From Methylomonas sp. (GTDB lineage Bacteria > Pseudomonadota > Gammaproteobacteria > Methylococcales > Methylomonadaceae), in the NCBI GenBank assembly GCA_026990815.1, contig JALXCS010000196.1, positions 1 through 5,666 of the forward strand: 5,666 nt of DNA. Direction: 5' to 3'. Positions 1 to 5,666 of the stretch are shown one piece after another. The notes below the pieces were generated by a model, which was given only the letters and a program-made list of their open reading frames with translations, searched no databases and was not told the DNA's origin. The translations under genes were made by a program, and so were the position numbers. Positions within the stretch are counted from its first letter, which is position 1; each line of letters opens with the position of its first letter.

Positions 1-731
1 ACTTCCGCCTGATGCGATAGAAAAGGAAGATGTCCGGCTTTTTTTATCACATCCAGTTCACAATCAGACCGAATTTCCTGCATTGCTTTGCCTACTCTTA
101 TAGGCACCAAATTATCAGTTTCCCCCAGAATTATTGAAACCGGAATACGCGCTGAAGCCAGTTCCGGCCTCAAATCAGCATGAAGTAAAATATCGAGGCC
201 TGCGAGCAAAATTGTATTATCCGGAGATTGATATTGAGAAAAATTCACTTTCAGGTTCTTTGCCAAAAGTTTAGCTTGCTCCGTTCCCTGCAGTTGCAAC
301 AATAAAAAACGTTGCAAAGCTGCTTCCCCACTATTTTCCAGACTACGCTTAAACATCCGTAAAAATTCAGCATCTATACCCGGCCAGCTTTCTGTACTCG
401 TAAAACAAGGATTTCCGGCCAACAGAACTAATGATTCAACACGCTCTGGATATTGCCGGGAAATATCCAGAATGATTTTTGCCCCAAGCGACCAGCCTAA
501 CCAACAACAAGACTTTTTAGGTACAGCATCTATCAGCGCCTCAGCAATATTTTCCAATGTAAATTCTTCCAATTTGTCACTTCTGCCATGACCAGGTAAA
601 TCAACTAGAATCACCTGGTACTGTTTGGCAAGTTGTTCTGCAAAATCACGCCAAACTCCACAATGCATTGCCCATCCATGCACAAGAACAATTGTTTTCC
701 CCTCCCCTAAAGTTTCAGTAAATATCCGCAT
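1..731 (-). CDS. bioH: Pimeloyl-[acyl-carrier protein] methyl ester esterase BioH (3' end cut by window edge)
   Basis: Alpha/beta-hydrolase that cleaves the methyl ester of pimeloyl-ACP methyl ester, ending the BioC-dependent chain-building stage of biotin synthesis and releasing pimeloyl-ACP for BioF. It should be cytoplasmic. I translated 243 complete codons from the ATG at 731. Visible motifs are the oxyanion-side HGWAMHCGVW near residues 18-27, the nucleophile elbow LGWSLGA with Ser81, the acid in GETDNLVP (Asp206) and the catalytic His234 in KKAGHLPF. These match the E. coli BioH triad Ser82/Asp207/His235 almost position for position, and GWSLG with Trp before the Ser is typical of BioH. 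No stop is reached, but E. coli BioH is about 256 residues, so only a short C-terminus should be missing. The start overlaps the bioF stop as TGATG. I see only a weak GTGG upstream, so translation probably depends on coupling to bioF. The BioH assignment rests on both the motifs and the bioB-bioF context. Confidence 0.93.
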   Translation of the reverse strand, partial: MRIFTETLGEGKTIVLVHGWAMHCGVWRDFAEQLAKQYQVILVDLPGHGRSDKLEEFTLENIAEALIDAVPKKSCCWLGWSLGAKIILDISRQYPERVESLVLLAGNPCFTSTESWPGIDAEFLRMFKRSLENSGEAALQRFLLLQLQGTEQAKLLAKNLKVNFSQYQSPDNTILLAGLDILLHADLRPELASARIPVSIILGETDNLVPIRVGKAMQEIRSDCELDVIKKAGHLPFLSHQAE

Positions 732-1894
732 CAATTAACCACTTTCTCTAATGCCGACAGCAATCTATCAACATCTTGAGCTTCATGCTTAGCAGACAAA
801 GTAATTCGCAGTCTTGCTTTGCCTTTAGGGACCGATGGAGGACGAATTGCGCTAACAAATATACCCATATTTAGCAATTGATTGCTTATTTCGCTGGTGC
901 GATAATTATCACCAATAATAACCGCATGGATAGCAGATTCAGACTCTAATAGATCAAGACCTAATTGGCGAATACCGGTTTTTAATTGGATAGACAATAA
1001 TTGAAGTTTTTCCCTGCGCCAATCCTCCTGAATAATCAGTTTCAAACTAGCACGTGTTGCTTCAGCCAATGCTGGAGGTAATGCAGTCGTAAAAGTATAG
1101 GTCCGAGCTTTTTGAAGCAGAAAATCAATTAACGACTCTGAACCCGCGACAAACGCCCCGTAAGTTCCAAATCCTTTCCCCAGGGTCGCCATTAACACCG
1201 GCACATCATGCTGACTTAGTTGAAATTCTTCAAGCACACCACCACCTTTTTTGCCAACAATTCCCAGACCATGCGCATCATCAATCATCAACAAGGCTTT
1301 GTTTGATCTTGCAATCCTAACTAAATCAGCCATCGGAGCCAAGTCTCCATCCATACTGAAAACCCCGTCGGTTACAATCATCTTTTTCCGGCTCAAATTT
1401 CGGTTTAGAATTGTTTTTAAATGTTCAATATCACCATGCCGGTAACGCTGAAAACGGGCGCCAGCCATCCTTCCGCCATCAAGTAAAGAGGCATGATTCA
1501 AACGGTCTTCATAAACAGCGTCTCCAGTGCTAACCAATGTGGAAATAATACCCAGATTGGCCATATATCCATTGGAAAACAATAAAACACGATCACGTCC
1601 TACAAAATCAGCCAATTCTTCTTCAAGTTGCTGATGAACTCTATGATGCCCACAAATTAAGTGCGCAGAGCCGCTACCTACACCATATTCATCTACCGCT
1701 TGTTTGAATGCAGTAACGATGTCAGGATGATTTGCCAAGCCCAGATAATCATTACTGGAAAAATTAACCAACTTTTGCCCATCAATTTCTACACATGCAC
1801 CCTGAGGGGACTCCAGTAATCGTCGCGATCTGTATAAACCCTGGCGTTTTATCTCATCGACTTGTTCTGCAAAATGATGGTCGTATTCCGACAT
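731..1894 (-). CDS. bioF: 8-amino-7-oxononanoate synthase BioF
   Basis: PLP-dependent alpha-oxoamine synthase, 387 residues, close to the family's usual length of about 385. It decarboxylatively condenses pimeloyl-ACP (or pimeloyl-CoA) with L-alanine to give 8-amino-7-oxononanoate in the cytoplasm. Fold-type I aminotransferase features appear in order: NFSSNDYLGLA (44-54), the glycine-rich GVGSGSAHLICGHH (71-84), the His that stacks on the PLP ring in DRLNHASLLDG (His134), the pyridine-nitrogen Asp in MIDDAHGLG (Asp206, with the AH(G) His208) and the Schiff-base lysine in ATLGKGFGTYGAF (Lys240). E. coli counterparts are His133, Asp204, His207 and Lys236. The ATG at 1894 overlaps the bioB stop, and the stop at 733-731 overlaps the bioH ATG. 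A strong GGAGG precedes the start, at an unusually long distance of 15 bases, and there is no closer in-frame ATG, GTG or TTG between them. No key residue is missing. The related enzymes KBL and serine palmitoyltransferase are less likely given the bio neighbours. Confidence 0.96.
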   Translation of the reverse strand: MSEYDHHFAEQVDEIKRQGLYRSRRLLESPQGACVEIDGQKLVNFSSNDYLGLANHPDIVTAFKQAVDEYGVGSGSAHLICGHHRVHQQLEEELADFVGRDRVLLFSNGYMANLGIISTLVSTGDAVYEDRLNHASLLDGGRMAGARFQRYRHGDIEHLKTILNRNLSRKKMIVTDGVFSMDGDLAPMADLVRIARSNKALLMIDDAHGLGIVGKKGGGVLEEFQLSQHDVPVLMATLGKGFGTYGAFVAGSESLIDFLLQKARTYTFTTALPPALAEATRASLKLIIQEDWRREKLQLLSIQLKTGIRQLGLDLLESESAIHAVIIGDNYRTSEISNQLLNMGIFVSAIRPPSVPKGKARLRITLSAKHEAQDVDRLLSALEKVVN

Positions 1895-2889
1895 CAGACG
1901 TGACTCGATCCTCCAGGATAAATGCCCAACCTATTAAACAAATCATGATCATGACTGGTCATGGGATTATCTGTTGTCAGCAGCTTTTCCCCGTAAAAAA
2001 TAGAATTCGCCCCCGCTAAAAAACACAGCGCCTGCATTTCATCACTCATTTCCGTACGCCCTGCTGATAATCTCACTCTTGATTCAGGCATTAAAATTCT
2101 GGCTACTGCAATAGTTCTAACAAACACAATAGGATCAAGCTTTTCGGTACCAGCCATCGGTGTTCCTTCCACCTGAACCAACATATTGATTGGAACACTT
2201 TCAGGGTGTTTGGGTAAATTAGCCAATTCTATTAGTAATTTAGCCCTGTCAACCTCACTCTCTCCCATGCCAACGATACCGCCACAACAAACATTTATTC
2301 CTGCATCCCTGACTCGTTCCAGGGTATCCAGCCGATCCTGATAAGTTCTGGTGGTTATTACTTCAGAATAATAGTCTTCTGAAGTATCGAGATTATGGTT
2401 GTAATAATCGAGCCCCCCTTCCTTTAGAGCTTTAGTTTGTTTTTCTGTTAACATTCCCAACGTCACACAAGTTTCCATGCCAAGTGACTTTACCTCCTGA
2501 ACCATCTCAACAACACGATCAATATCACGATCTTTTGGACTGCGCCAGGCCGCGCCCATACAAAAACGAGAAGCGCCTTGCTGTTTCGCTGTTTTTGCCG
2601 CTTTAAGTACCTCTTCAATCGGCAGCAAAGCTTCGGGCATTAAATCTGCATCAAACCGGGCGCTTTGCGGACAATAACCGCAATCTTCTGAACAAGCTCC
2701 GGTTTTTATGCTCAGCAAACTACTGATTTGAATTTCATTGGCATCAAAATTTTCTCGATGAACCGTTTGCGCCCTAAAAATCAAATCGTTGAACGGCATA
2801 TCAAATAATGACTGAACTTCATCAAGGCGCCAGTCATGGCGAAGCAATGAGGCACTGCCCATTTGTACAATTGTGGGACTTACCGACAT
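1894..2889 (-). CDS. bioB: Biotin synthase BioB (radical SAM)
   Basis: Radical SAM enzyme that inserts sulfur between C6 and C9 of dethiobiotin, the last step of biotin synthesis. With the ATG at 2889 it has 331 residues. The SAM-binding [4Fe-4S] cluster motif CSEDCGYC gives Cys66, Cys70 and Cys73. The ligands of the sacrificial [2Fe-2S] cluster are all present: Cys110 (SRFCMG), Cys141 (METCVTLG), Cys201 (NVCCGG) and Arg273 (SRVRLSAGR). Their spacing equals that of E. coli Cys53/97/128/188 and Arg260. YNHNLDTS, the dethiobiotin and SAM contact segment, and NSIFYGEKLLTT near the C-terminus are also conserved. An in-frame TTG at 2910 would add seven residues, but the GGAG at 2902-2899 lies nine bases before the ATG at 2889 and would fall inside the longer reading. 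I therefore prefer the ATG. This is the first gene of the bioB-bioF-bioH operon, its stop overlapping the bioF start as TGATG. Confidence 0.97.
   Translation of the reverse strand: MSVSPTIVQMGSASLLRHDWRLDEVQSLFDMPFNDLIFRAQTVHRENFDANEIQISSLLSIKTGACSEDCGYCPQSARFDADLMPEALLPIEEVLKAAKTAKQQGASRFCMGAAWRSPKDRDIDRVVEMVQEVKSLGMETCVTLGMLTEKQTKALKEGGLDYYNHNLDTSEDYYSEVITTRTYQDRLDTLERVRDAGINVCCGGIVGMGESEVDRAKLLIELANLPKHPESVPINMLVQVEGTPMAGTEKLDPIVFVRTIAVARILMPESRVRLSAGRTEMSDEMQALCFLAGANSIFYGEKLLTTDNPMTSHDHDLFNRLGIYPGGSSHV
1910..1914 (-). promoter_or_regulatory. Ribosome binding site for bioF, widely spaced
   Basis: The minus strand reads GGAGG, a near-perfect Shine-Dalgarno core, inside the Pro-Gly-Gly codons near the end of bioB. 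It is separated from the bioF ATG at 1894 by 15 bases, longer than the usual 5-10. The bioB stop lies in that gap, so ribosomes finishing bioB could also re-initiate at the overlapping TGATG. The match is visible; use by the ribosome is inferred. Confidence 0.5.
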
Positions 2890-2898
2890 TTTGTTATT

Positions 2899-2902
2899 CT
2901 CC
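2899..2902 (-). promoter_or_regulatory. Ribosome binding site for bioB; decides the start
   Basis: The minus strand reads TTGGAGTTGGAGAATAACAAAATG up to the start (quoted here in two parts for position: GGAG at 2902-2899, then nine bases, then ATG at 2889). This spacing is ideal for the ATG at 2889 and argues against the in-frame TTG at 2910. A second GGAG just upstream at 2908-2905 is 15 bases from the ATG. Confidence 0.75.
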
Positions 2903-2915
2903 AACTCCAAGATTC

Positions 2916-2942
2916 AAGATAAAAATTTCTTCCACTCGTCAA
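2916..2942 (-). promoter_or_regulatory. Candidate sigma70 promoter of the bioB-bioF-bioH operon
   Basis: On the minus strand a -35 box TTGACG (2942-2937) matches the TTGACA consensus at five of six bases. It is followed after 15 bases by TATCTT (2921-2916), four of six matches to TATAAT. The 15-base spacer is short. Using 17 bases instead gives TCTTGA, a poor -10. The location, just upstream of the bioB ribosome binding site in the only gap before the operon, makes a promoter here likely, though the exact -10 is uncertain. The -35 box lies within the right half of the candidate BirA operator, as expected for a repressor site. Confidence 0.45.
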
Positions 2943-2968
2943 CCTAAAAAAAAATAAATGGTAAACAA
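2936..2968 (-). promoter_or_regulatory. Candidate BirA (biotin repressor) operator upstream of bioB
   Basis: On the minus strand two half-sites, TTGTTTACC (2968-2960) and GGTTGACGA (2944-2936), flank a 15-base AT-only spacer (2959-2945). The E. coli bio operator, as I remember it, is TTGTAAACC, about 16 bases, then GGTTTACAA. Each half-site here matches at seven of nine bases with the same orientation and nearly the same spacing. The right half overlaps the candidate bioB -35 box. The left half covers the first four codons of the divergent comF gene. Similarity and position are seen; binding by BirA is inferred, and no birA gene is in this window. AT-rich DNA can produce partial matches by chance. 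Confidence 0.45.
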
Positions 2969-3656
2969 CTGGTTTAATATTATACAGGATTGCCTGTTTC
3001 CACCCACCTGCATTTTGTGCAATTTAAGTTGCAAACATTCAGATGATTTATGTGAAGCCTGTGCCATAAATTTTAAAAAAAATACTAACAGCTGTTTTAG
3101 ATGTGGTTCAAGCTTAGAAAGCAACTCTCCATCAAGAGTTTGTGGCAAATGCATCAGTAATCCACCTGCATATGACCACACCCATGCCCCTTATATTTAC
3201 CAAAGCGCTATCCGGCATTTAATCCAGACCCTGAAATTCAACAACGACTATAAAAATGCACGATTGCTTGGTAATCTTATTGCTGATTCAGTGATCAATT
3301 CTGCTACTTTTCCAGAATTGATCATGCCTGTACCTTTACATCCAATCCGATATAGACAACGCGGCTTTAATCAATCGCTTGAAATTGCCAGAACTGTTTC
3401 AAAACGACTATCTATTCCCTTAGATTATTCAAGTTGCCAACGCAAAAAATATACTTTGCAGCAATCTGCATTACCGGCAAAACAACGGCAAAAAAATCTT
3501 CGTCACGCTTTCACAGTTTGCAGATCTATTTATGCCCGGCATATTGTAATTGTGGATGATGTCATGACAACAGGAGCAACAGCAAATGAAATGGCCAGAA
3601 CACTGAAAAAATCAGGTGTCCCTCGTGTTGATATTTGGGTCTGCGCAAGAGCATAA
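2958..3656 (+). CDS. comF: ComF family protein (phosphoribosyltransferase fold with zinc-ribbon N-terminus)
   Basis: ComF/GntX-family protein of 232 residues, the usual size. In naturally competent bacteria ComF is needed for uptake or processing of transforming DNA; its biochemical activity is not settled. The N-terminal 70 residues carry four Cys pairs: CILC (Cys18, 21), CEAC (Cys32, 35), CFRC (Cys46, 49) and CGKC (Cys62, 65), fitting two zinc-binding sites. The rest is a type I phosphoribosyltransferase domain with the family segment RYRQRGFNQS (131-140) and the PRPP-binding loop IVIVDDVMTTGATA (196-209), where the two Asp and TTGAT are intact. ATG at 2958 is the only reasonable start: an in-frame TAA sits immediately before it, and LFPPTC begins at residue 13, as normal for the family. 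There is no Shine-Dalgarno sequence; the start is preceded by an A9 run (2946-2954). It diverges from bioB and converges with waaA. Competence itself cannot be judged from this window. Confidence 0.92.
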   Translation: MVNNWFNIIQDCLFPPTCILCNLSCKHSDDLCEACAINFKKNTNSCFRCGSSLESNSPSRVCGKCISNPPAYDHTHAPYIYQSAIRHLIQTLKFNNDYKNARLLGNLIADSVINSATFPELIMPVPLHPIRYRQRGFNQSLEIARTVSKRLSIPLDYSSCQRKKYTLQQSALPAKQRQKNLRHAFTVCRSIYARHIVIVDDVMTTGATANEMARTLKKSGVPRVDIWVCARA

Positions 3657-3694
3657 CCAAGAGCAAAAAAATTGGAGTATACAAAAGTACAGGA
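3657..3694. other. Convergent gap between comF and waaA, no clear terminator
   Basis: The two genes end tail to tail 38 bases apart. The only inverted repeat I see is CCAA / TTGG (3657-3660 and 3672-3675) around an 11-base A-rich loop, too weak for an intrinsic terminator. There is no GC-rich stem followed by a T run on either strand. Confidence 0.5.
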
Positions 3695-4954
3695 TTATAA
3701 AAACTTTTCGATTAATGTCATATTTTTCCTCGTTGCGCCATTATTTTCCAACACAAAATATTTTGCCTTATCAATCATTTTTTTTCGGAATAAGCTGTCC
3801 CCAAGCAATTTCACCAAGTTTTTTTCTATTTCTTCAGGAGTCTTGCATTGAATTGCAGCATTTAATGACAAAAGACCCGTCTCTATTTCTTTGAAATTAG
3901 ACATATAGGGTCCAAACATTACTGGAATTCCTATGGCCGCCGGCTCCAAAACATTATGGCCTCCAACGGGAACCAGGCTTCCACCAACAAATGCGATATC
4001 TGCAGCTGCGTATAGTTTTTTTAATTCACCCATGGTATCCGCAAGATATACATCAGTGTCTGGCGTACAGCTACTTCCTTGACTTCGCCTTAAAATTTCA
4101 AGCTGGTGAGCTTGGCAAATATTATCGACCTCATCAAATCTTTCCGGATGCCTGGGAACAATTACCAGAAGCAAATCTGGACATTTATTTTTTATACGTT
4201 TATAGATATCCAGAAAAACTTGCTCTTCATTTTTATGAGTACTGGCAATAATCCATACCTGGCGGTCGCAAAAAATCTCATTTTTAATTGTTTGACCCTG
4301 AACTATCAAGTCAGCCGGAATTTCCTGGTCAAATTTAATATTTCCAGTAGTAATAACCCGGTCAGGTTCTGCACCGATCTGGATAAAGCGTGCTTTATCA
4401 ATACTGCTCTGAGTTGAAATAACATTAACATTTGCCAAAATTCTGGAAAAAAAAGTATGCAGTTTCCGATACCCGCGCTCTGATCTTTCTGAAAGCCTGG
4501 CATTAACAATCAACAGGGGTATTCTGTTTTTGCCACAGTAATAAAACAAATTCGGCCAAATTTCTGTTTCCATAATCACCGCAATTTTAGGGCGAAAATG
4601 ACGAATAAAACGGGAAATAGTATCCGGAGTATCGTATGGCAAATAGACATGCTCCACCTTTTTACCCATAACTGCTTTTACTCTGGCTGAACCGGTGGGT
4701 GTTGTCGTGGTAATCAATACATTACCATCTGGATAAGCGTTTTGATAACATTTTACTAACTGGAAAACCGATTCTGCTTCCCCAACTGAAACAGCATGAA
4801 ACCAAGCCACATCAGAAAGAGCAGAGGAAGAATAAAAAGCTAATCGCTCATTCCAGCGTTTTCGATAGGCAGGAGCCTTGATTCCTCTCCATAGCAACCG
4901 AAGAAAAATAAAAGGAAGCAGTATATAAAACAGGCTGCTATAGAAAATTCGCAT
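3695..4954 (-). CDS. waaA: 3-deoxy-D-manno-octulosonic acid (Kdo) transferase WaaA
   Basis: GT30-family glycosyltransferase, 419 residues (E. coli WaaA is 425). It transfers Kdo from CMP-Kdo to the lipid A precursor on the cytoplasmic face of the inner membrane; whether it adds one or two Kdo cannot be read from the sequence. A hydrophobic segment at about residues 4-22 followed by basic residues is the usual membrane anchor. Motifs in order: HAVSVGEAES (53-62) with the catalytic Glu59 (E. coli Glu60), TTTTPTGSARV (82-92), METEIWPN (128-135), VNARLSERSERGY (150-162), ASTHKNEEQ (237-245), VPRHPERF (266-273) and the CMP-Kdo-binding GGSLVPVGGHNVLEPA (324-339). In the fifth motif Lys241 stands where many homologues have Glu, and I doubt this matters. 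ATG at 4954 gives the expected N-terminus; the ribosome binding site is weak (AGG three bases upstream). It follows hldD on the same strand after 51 bases with no clear promoter or terminator between, so the two are probably co-transcribed. Confidence 0.97.
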   Translation of the reverse strand: MRIFYSSLFYILLPFIFLRLLWRGIKAPAYRKRWNERLAFYSSSALSDVAWFHAVSVGEAESVFQLVKCYQNAYPDGNVLITTTTPTGSARVKAVMGKKVEHVYLPYDTPDTISRFIRHFRPKIAVIMETEIWPNLFYYCGKNRIPLLIVNARLSERSERGYRKLHTFFSRILANVNVISTQSSIDKARFIQIGAEPDRVITTGNIKFDQEIPADLIVQGQTIKNEIFCDRQVWIIASTHKNEEQVFLDIYKRIKNKCPDLLLVIVPRHPERFDEVDNICQAHQLEILRRSQGSSCTPDTDVYLADTMGELKKLYAAADIAFVGGSLVPVGGHNVLEPAAIGIPVMFGPYMSNFKEIETGLLSLNAAIQCKTPEEIEKNLVKLLGDSLFRKKMIDKAKYFVLENNGATRKNMTLIEKFL

Positions 4955-5005
4955 TAACCTGAAAAGTGGACTTAATTAGAGGAAAAAGAGTAATCAATAA
5001 AAAAC
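4955..5005 (-). other. hldD-waaA intergenic gap
   Basis: This 51-base AT-rich gap separates hldD from waaA. I see no stem-loop terminator and no convincing -35/-10 pair on the minus strand, only a weak CAGG close to the waaA ATG. This supports read-through from hldD into waaA. Confidence 0.45.
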
Positions 5006-5666
5006 TTACTGATTTAACCATTCCAGATATAACTGAACACCCTCTTCCACCGACTTGAATTGGAGATCACATCCTGCTTTTCTGAGCTTTTCCAGATTGG
5101 CTTCGGTATAACTTTGGTAACAACCTTTCAGATGCTCAGGAAATGGAATGTATTCAATTTCACCTTTTTTATGGAATTTAATAACAGCATTTGCCACATC
5201 ATTGAAAGACTGGCTTTTTCCGGTGCCGACATTAAAAATACCAAAGATTTCAGGATGATCCAAAAACCACAGGTTAACTGCAACAACATCATCCACATAT
5301 ACAAAATCTCGAACTTGTTCGCCATTGGCGTAGCCATCATTTCCTTCGAACAACTTCACTTTACCGGATTCAATCAACTGATTGTTTAAATGATATGCAA
5401 CACTTGCCATACTGCCTTTATGGGCTTCCCGCGGGCCATAGACATTAAAATACCGCAAACCAACGACTGGTGAAGTCAAACTTTCTAATTGACGCCGTAA
5501 ATATTGATCGAATTGAAACTTAGAATAGCCGTAAACATTTAGCGGCTCTTCACATGTCAGAGATTCCTTAAAATCTTTCTTGCCCCCATATACTGCAGCA
5601 CTTGAAGCGTAAATAAATGGGATTTTATGGGTTTGAATAAAAAGAAATAATTGCTTTGTATAATCA
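5006..5666 (-). CDS. hldD: ADP-L-glycero-D-manno-heptose 6-epimerase HldD (5' end cut by window edge)
   Basis: Extended short-chain dehydrogenase/reductase that uses NADP+ to epimerise C6'' of ADP-D-glycero-D-manno-heptose, giving the heptose donor for the LPS inner core. The open frame runs from the right edge (first full codon at 5665) for 219 residues to TAA at 5008-5006. An apparent start at 5479 is an internal TTG Leu codon. In the fragment, the catalytic-region Ser21 (YASSAAVYGG), the Tyr45/Lys49 pair of YGYSK and Lys83 of HKGSMAS have the same relative spacing as E. coli Ser116, Tyr140, Lys144 and Lys178. That implies about 95 missing N-terminal residues, including the nucleotide-binding GxxGxxG, and a full length near 314. 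RYFNVYGPRE, RDFVYVDDV, NVGTGKSQSF and YIPFPEHLKG are strongly HldD-specific. Compared with my memory of E. coli HldD, the loop FEGNDGYANGEQVRDF is about five residues longer. It lies upstream of waaA on the same strand, giving a two-gene LPS core unit. Confidence 0.96.
   Translation of the reverse strand, partial: DYTKQLFLFIQTHKIPFIYASSAAVYGGKKDFKESLTCEEPLNVYGYSKFQFDQYLRRQLESLTSPVVGLRYFNVYGPREAHKGSMASVAYHLNNQLIESGKVKLFEGNDGYANGEQVRDFVYVDDVVAVNLWFLDHPEIFGIFNVGTGKSQSFNDVANAVIKFHKKGEIEYIPFPEHLKGCYQSYTEANLEKLRKAGCDLQFKSVEEGVQLYLEWLNQ

Noticed and set aside
1251..1445. Plus-strand open frame of 64 codons inside bioF
   Set aside because: Lies wholly antisense to a well-conserved bioF region; its translation resembles no family and it has no ribosome binding site I can see.
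1795..2019. Plus-strand open frame of 74 codons across the bioF/bioB junction
   Set aside because: Antisense to two certain genes with no supporting motif or start signal.
2969..2990. TAATATTATAC as a -10 box for a plus-strand promoter
   Set aside because: It lies after the comF start codon and has no suitable -35; it encodes the Asn-Ile-Ile part of the normal ComF N-terminus.
2939..3181. Minus-strand open frame of 80 codons opposite the comF 5' half
   Set aside because: Shadow of comF, whose Cys pairs and phosphoribosyltransferase motifs are unmistakable.
3657..3675. CCAA...TTGG inverted repeat as a comF terminator
   Set aside because: A four-base stem around an 11-base A-rich loop without a following T run is not a credible intrinsic terminator.
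3616..4417. Several plus-strand open frames opposite the 3' two-thirds of waaA
   Set aside because: They overlap the conserved waaA motifs on the other strand and show no domain of their own; AT-rich complementary frames of this length are expected.
5060..5389. Plus-strand and alternate minus-strand open frames within hldD
   Set aside because: Out of frame with the continuous HldD reading, which carries all catalytic residues at the correct spacing.
5477..5479. TTG at 5479 as the start of a short 157-residue epimerase
   Set aside because: The frame is open to the window edge and the upstream 62 codons encode the YASSAAVYGG and YGYSK catalytic segments, so the gene is simply cut by the edge.

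Overview
This window is ordinary chromosomal housekeeping DNA from an AT-rich Gram-negative bacterium, most likely a gammaproteobacterium. Three things point that way. It has two lipopolysaccharide (LPS) core genes, hldD and waaA. Its biotin cluster uses the BioH type of pimeloyl-ACP methyl esterase. A comF-family gene diverges from bioB, an arrangement I associate with gammaproteobacteria such as Pseudomonas. The low GC content would fit a Legionella-like lineage, but that is a guess from composition and synteny, not a identification.

Layout from left to right. Positions 1-2889 hold three minus-strand genes, transcribed right to left as bioB, bioF, bioH. Each stop codon overlaps the next start codon as TGATG. 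bioH runs off the left edge, with at most a short C-terminal end missing. Positions 2890-2957 are a short divergent intergenic region. It carries the bioB ribosome binding site, a plausible sigma70-type promoter and a candidate BirA (biotin repressor) operator that reaches into the first codons of comF. Positions 2958-3656 are comF on the plus strand. Positions 3657-3694 are a 38-base convergent gap with no clear terminator. Positions 3695-4954 are waaA on the minus strand. After a 51-base gap, hldD (minus strand) runs from 5006 off the right edge, missing roughly its first 95 residues.

How the genes work together. BioH removes the methyl group from pimeloyl-ACP methyl ester. BioF condenses pimeloyl-ACP with alanine to give 8-amino-7-oxononanoate. 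BioB performs the last step, inserting sulfur into dethiobiotin. bioA, bioC and bioD are not in the window; bioC or bioD could follow bioH beyond the left edge. HldD makes the heptose donor for the inner core of LPS, and WaaA attaches Kdo to lipid A, so hldD-waaA is a small LPS core unit. ComF is a phosphoribosyltransferase-fold protein linked to DNA uptake in naturally competent bacteria.

I found no mobile element, CRISPR array, RNA gene or unknown gene system. The most interesting signal is regulatory: the candidate BirA operator shared between bioB and the start of comF.
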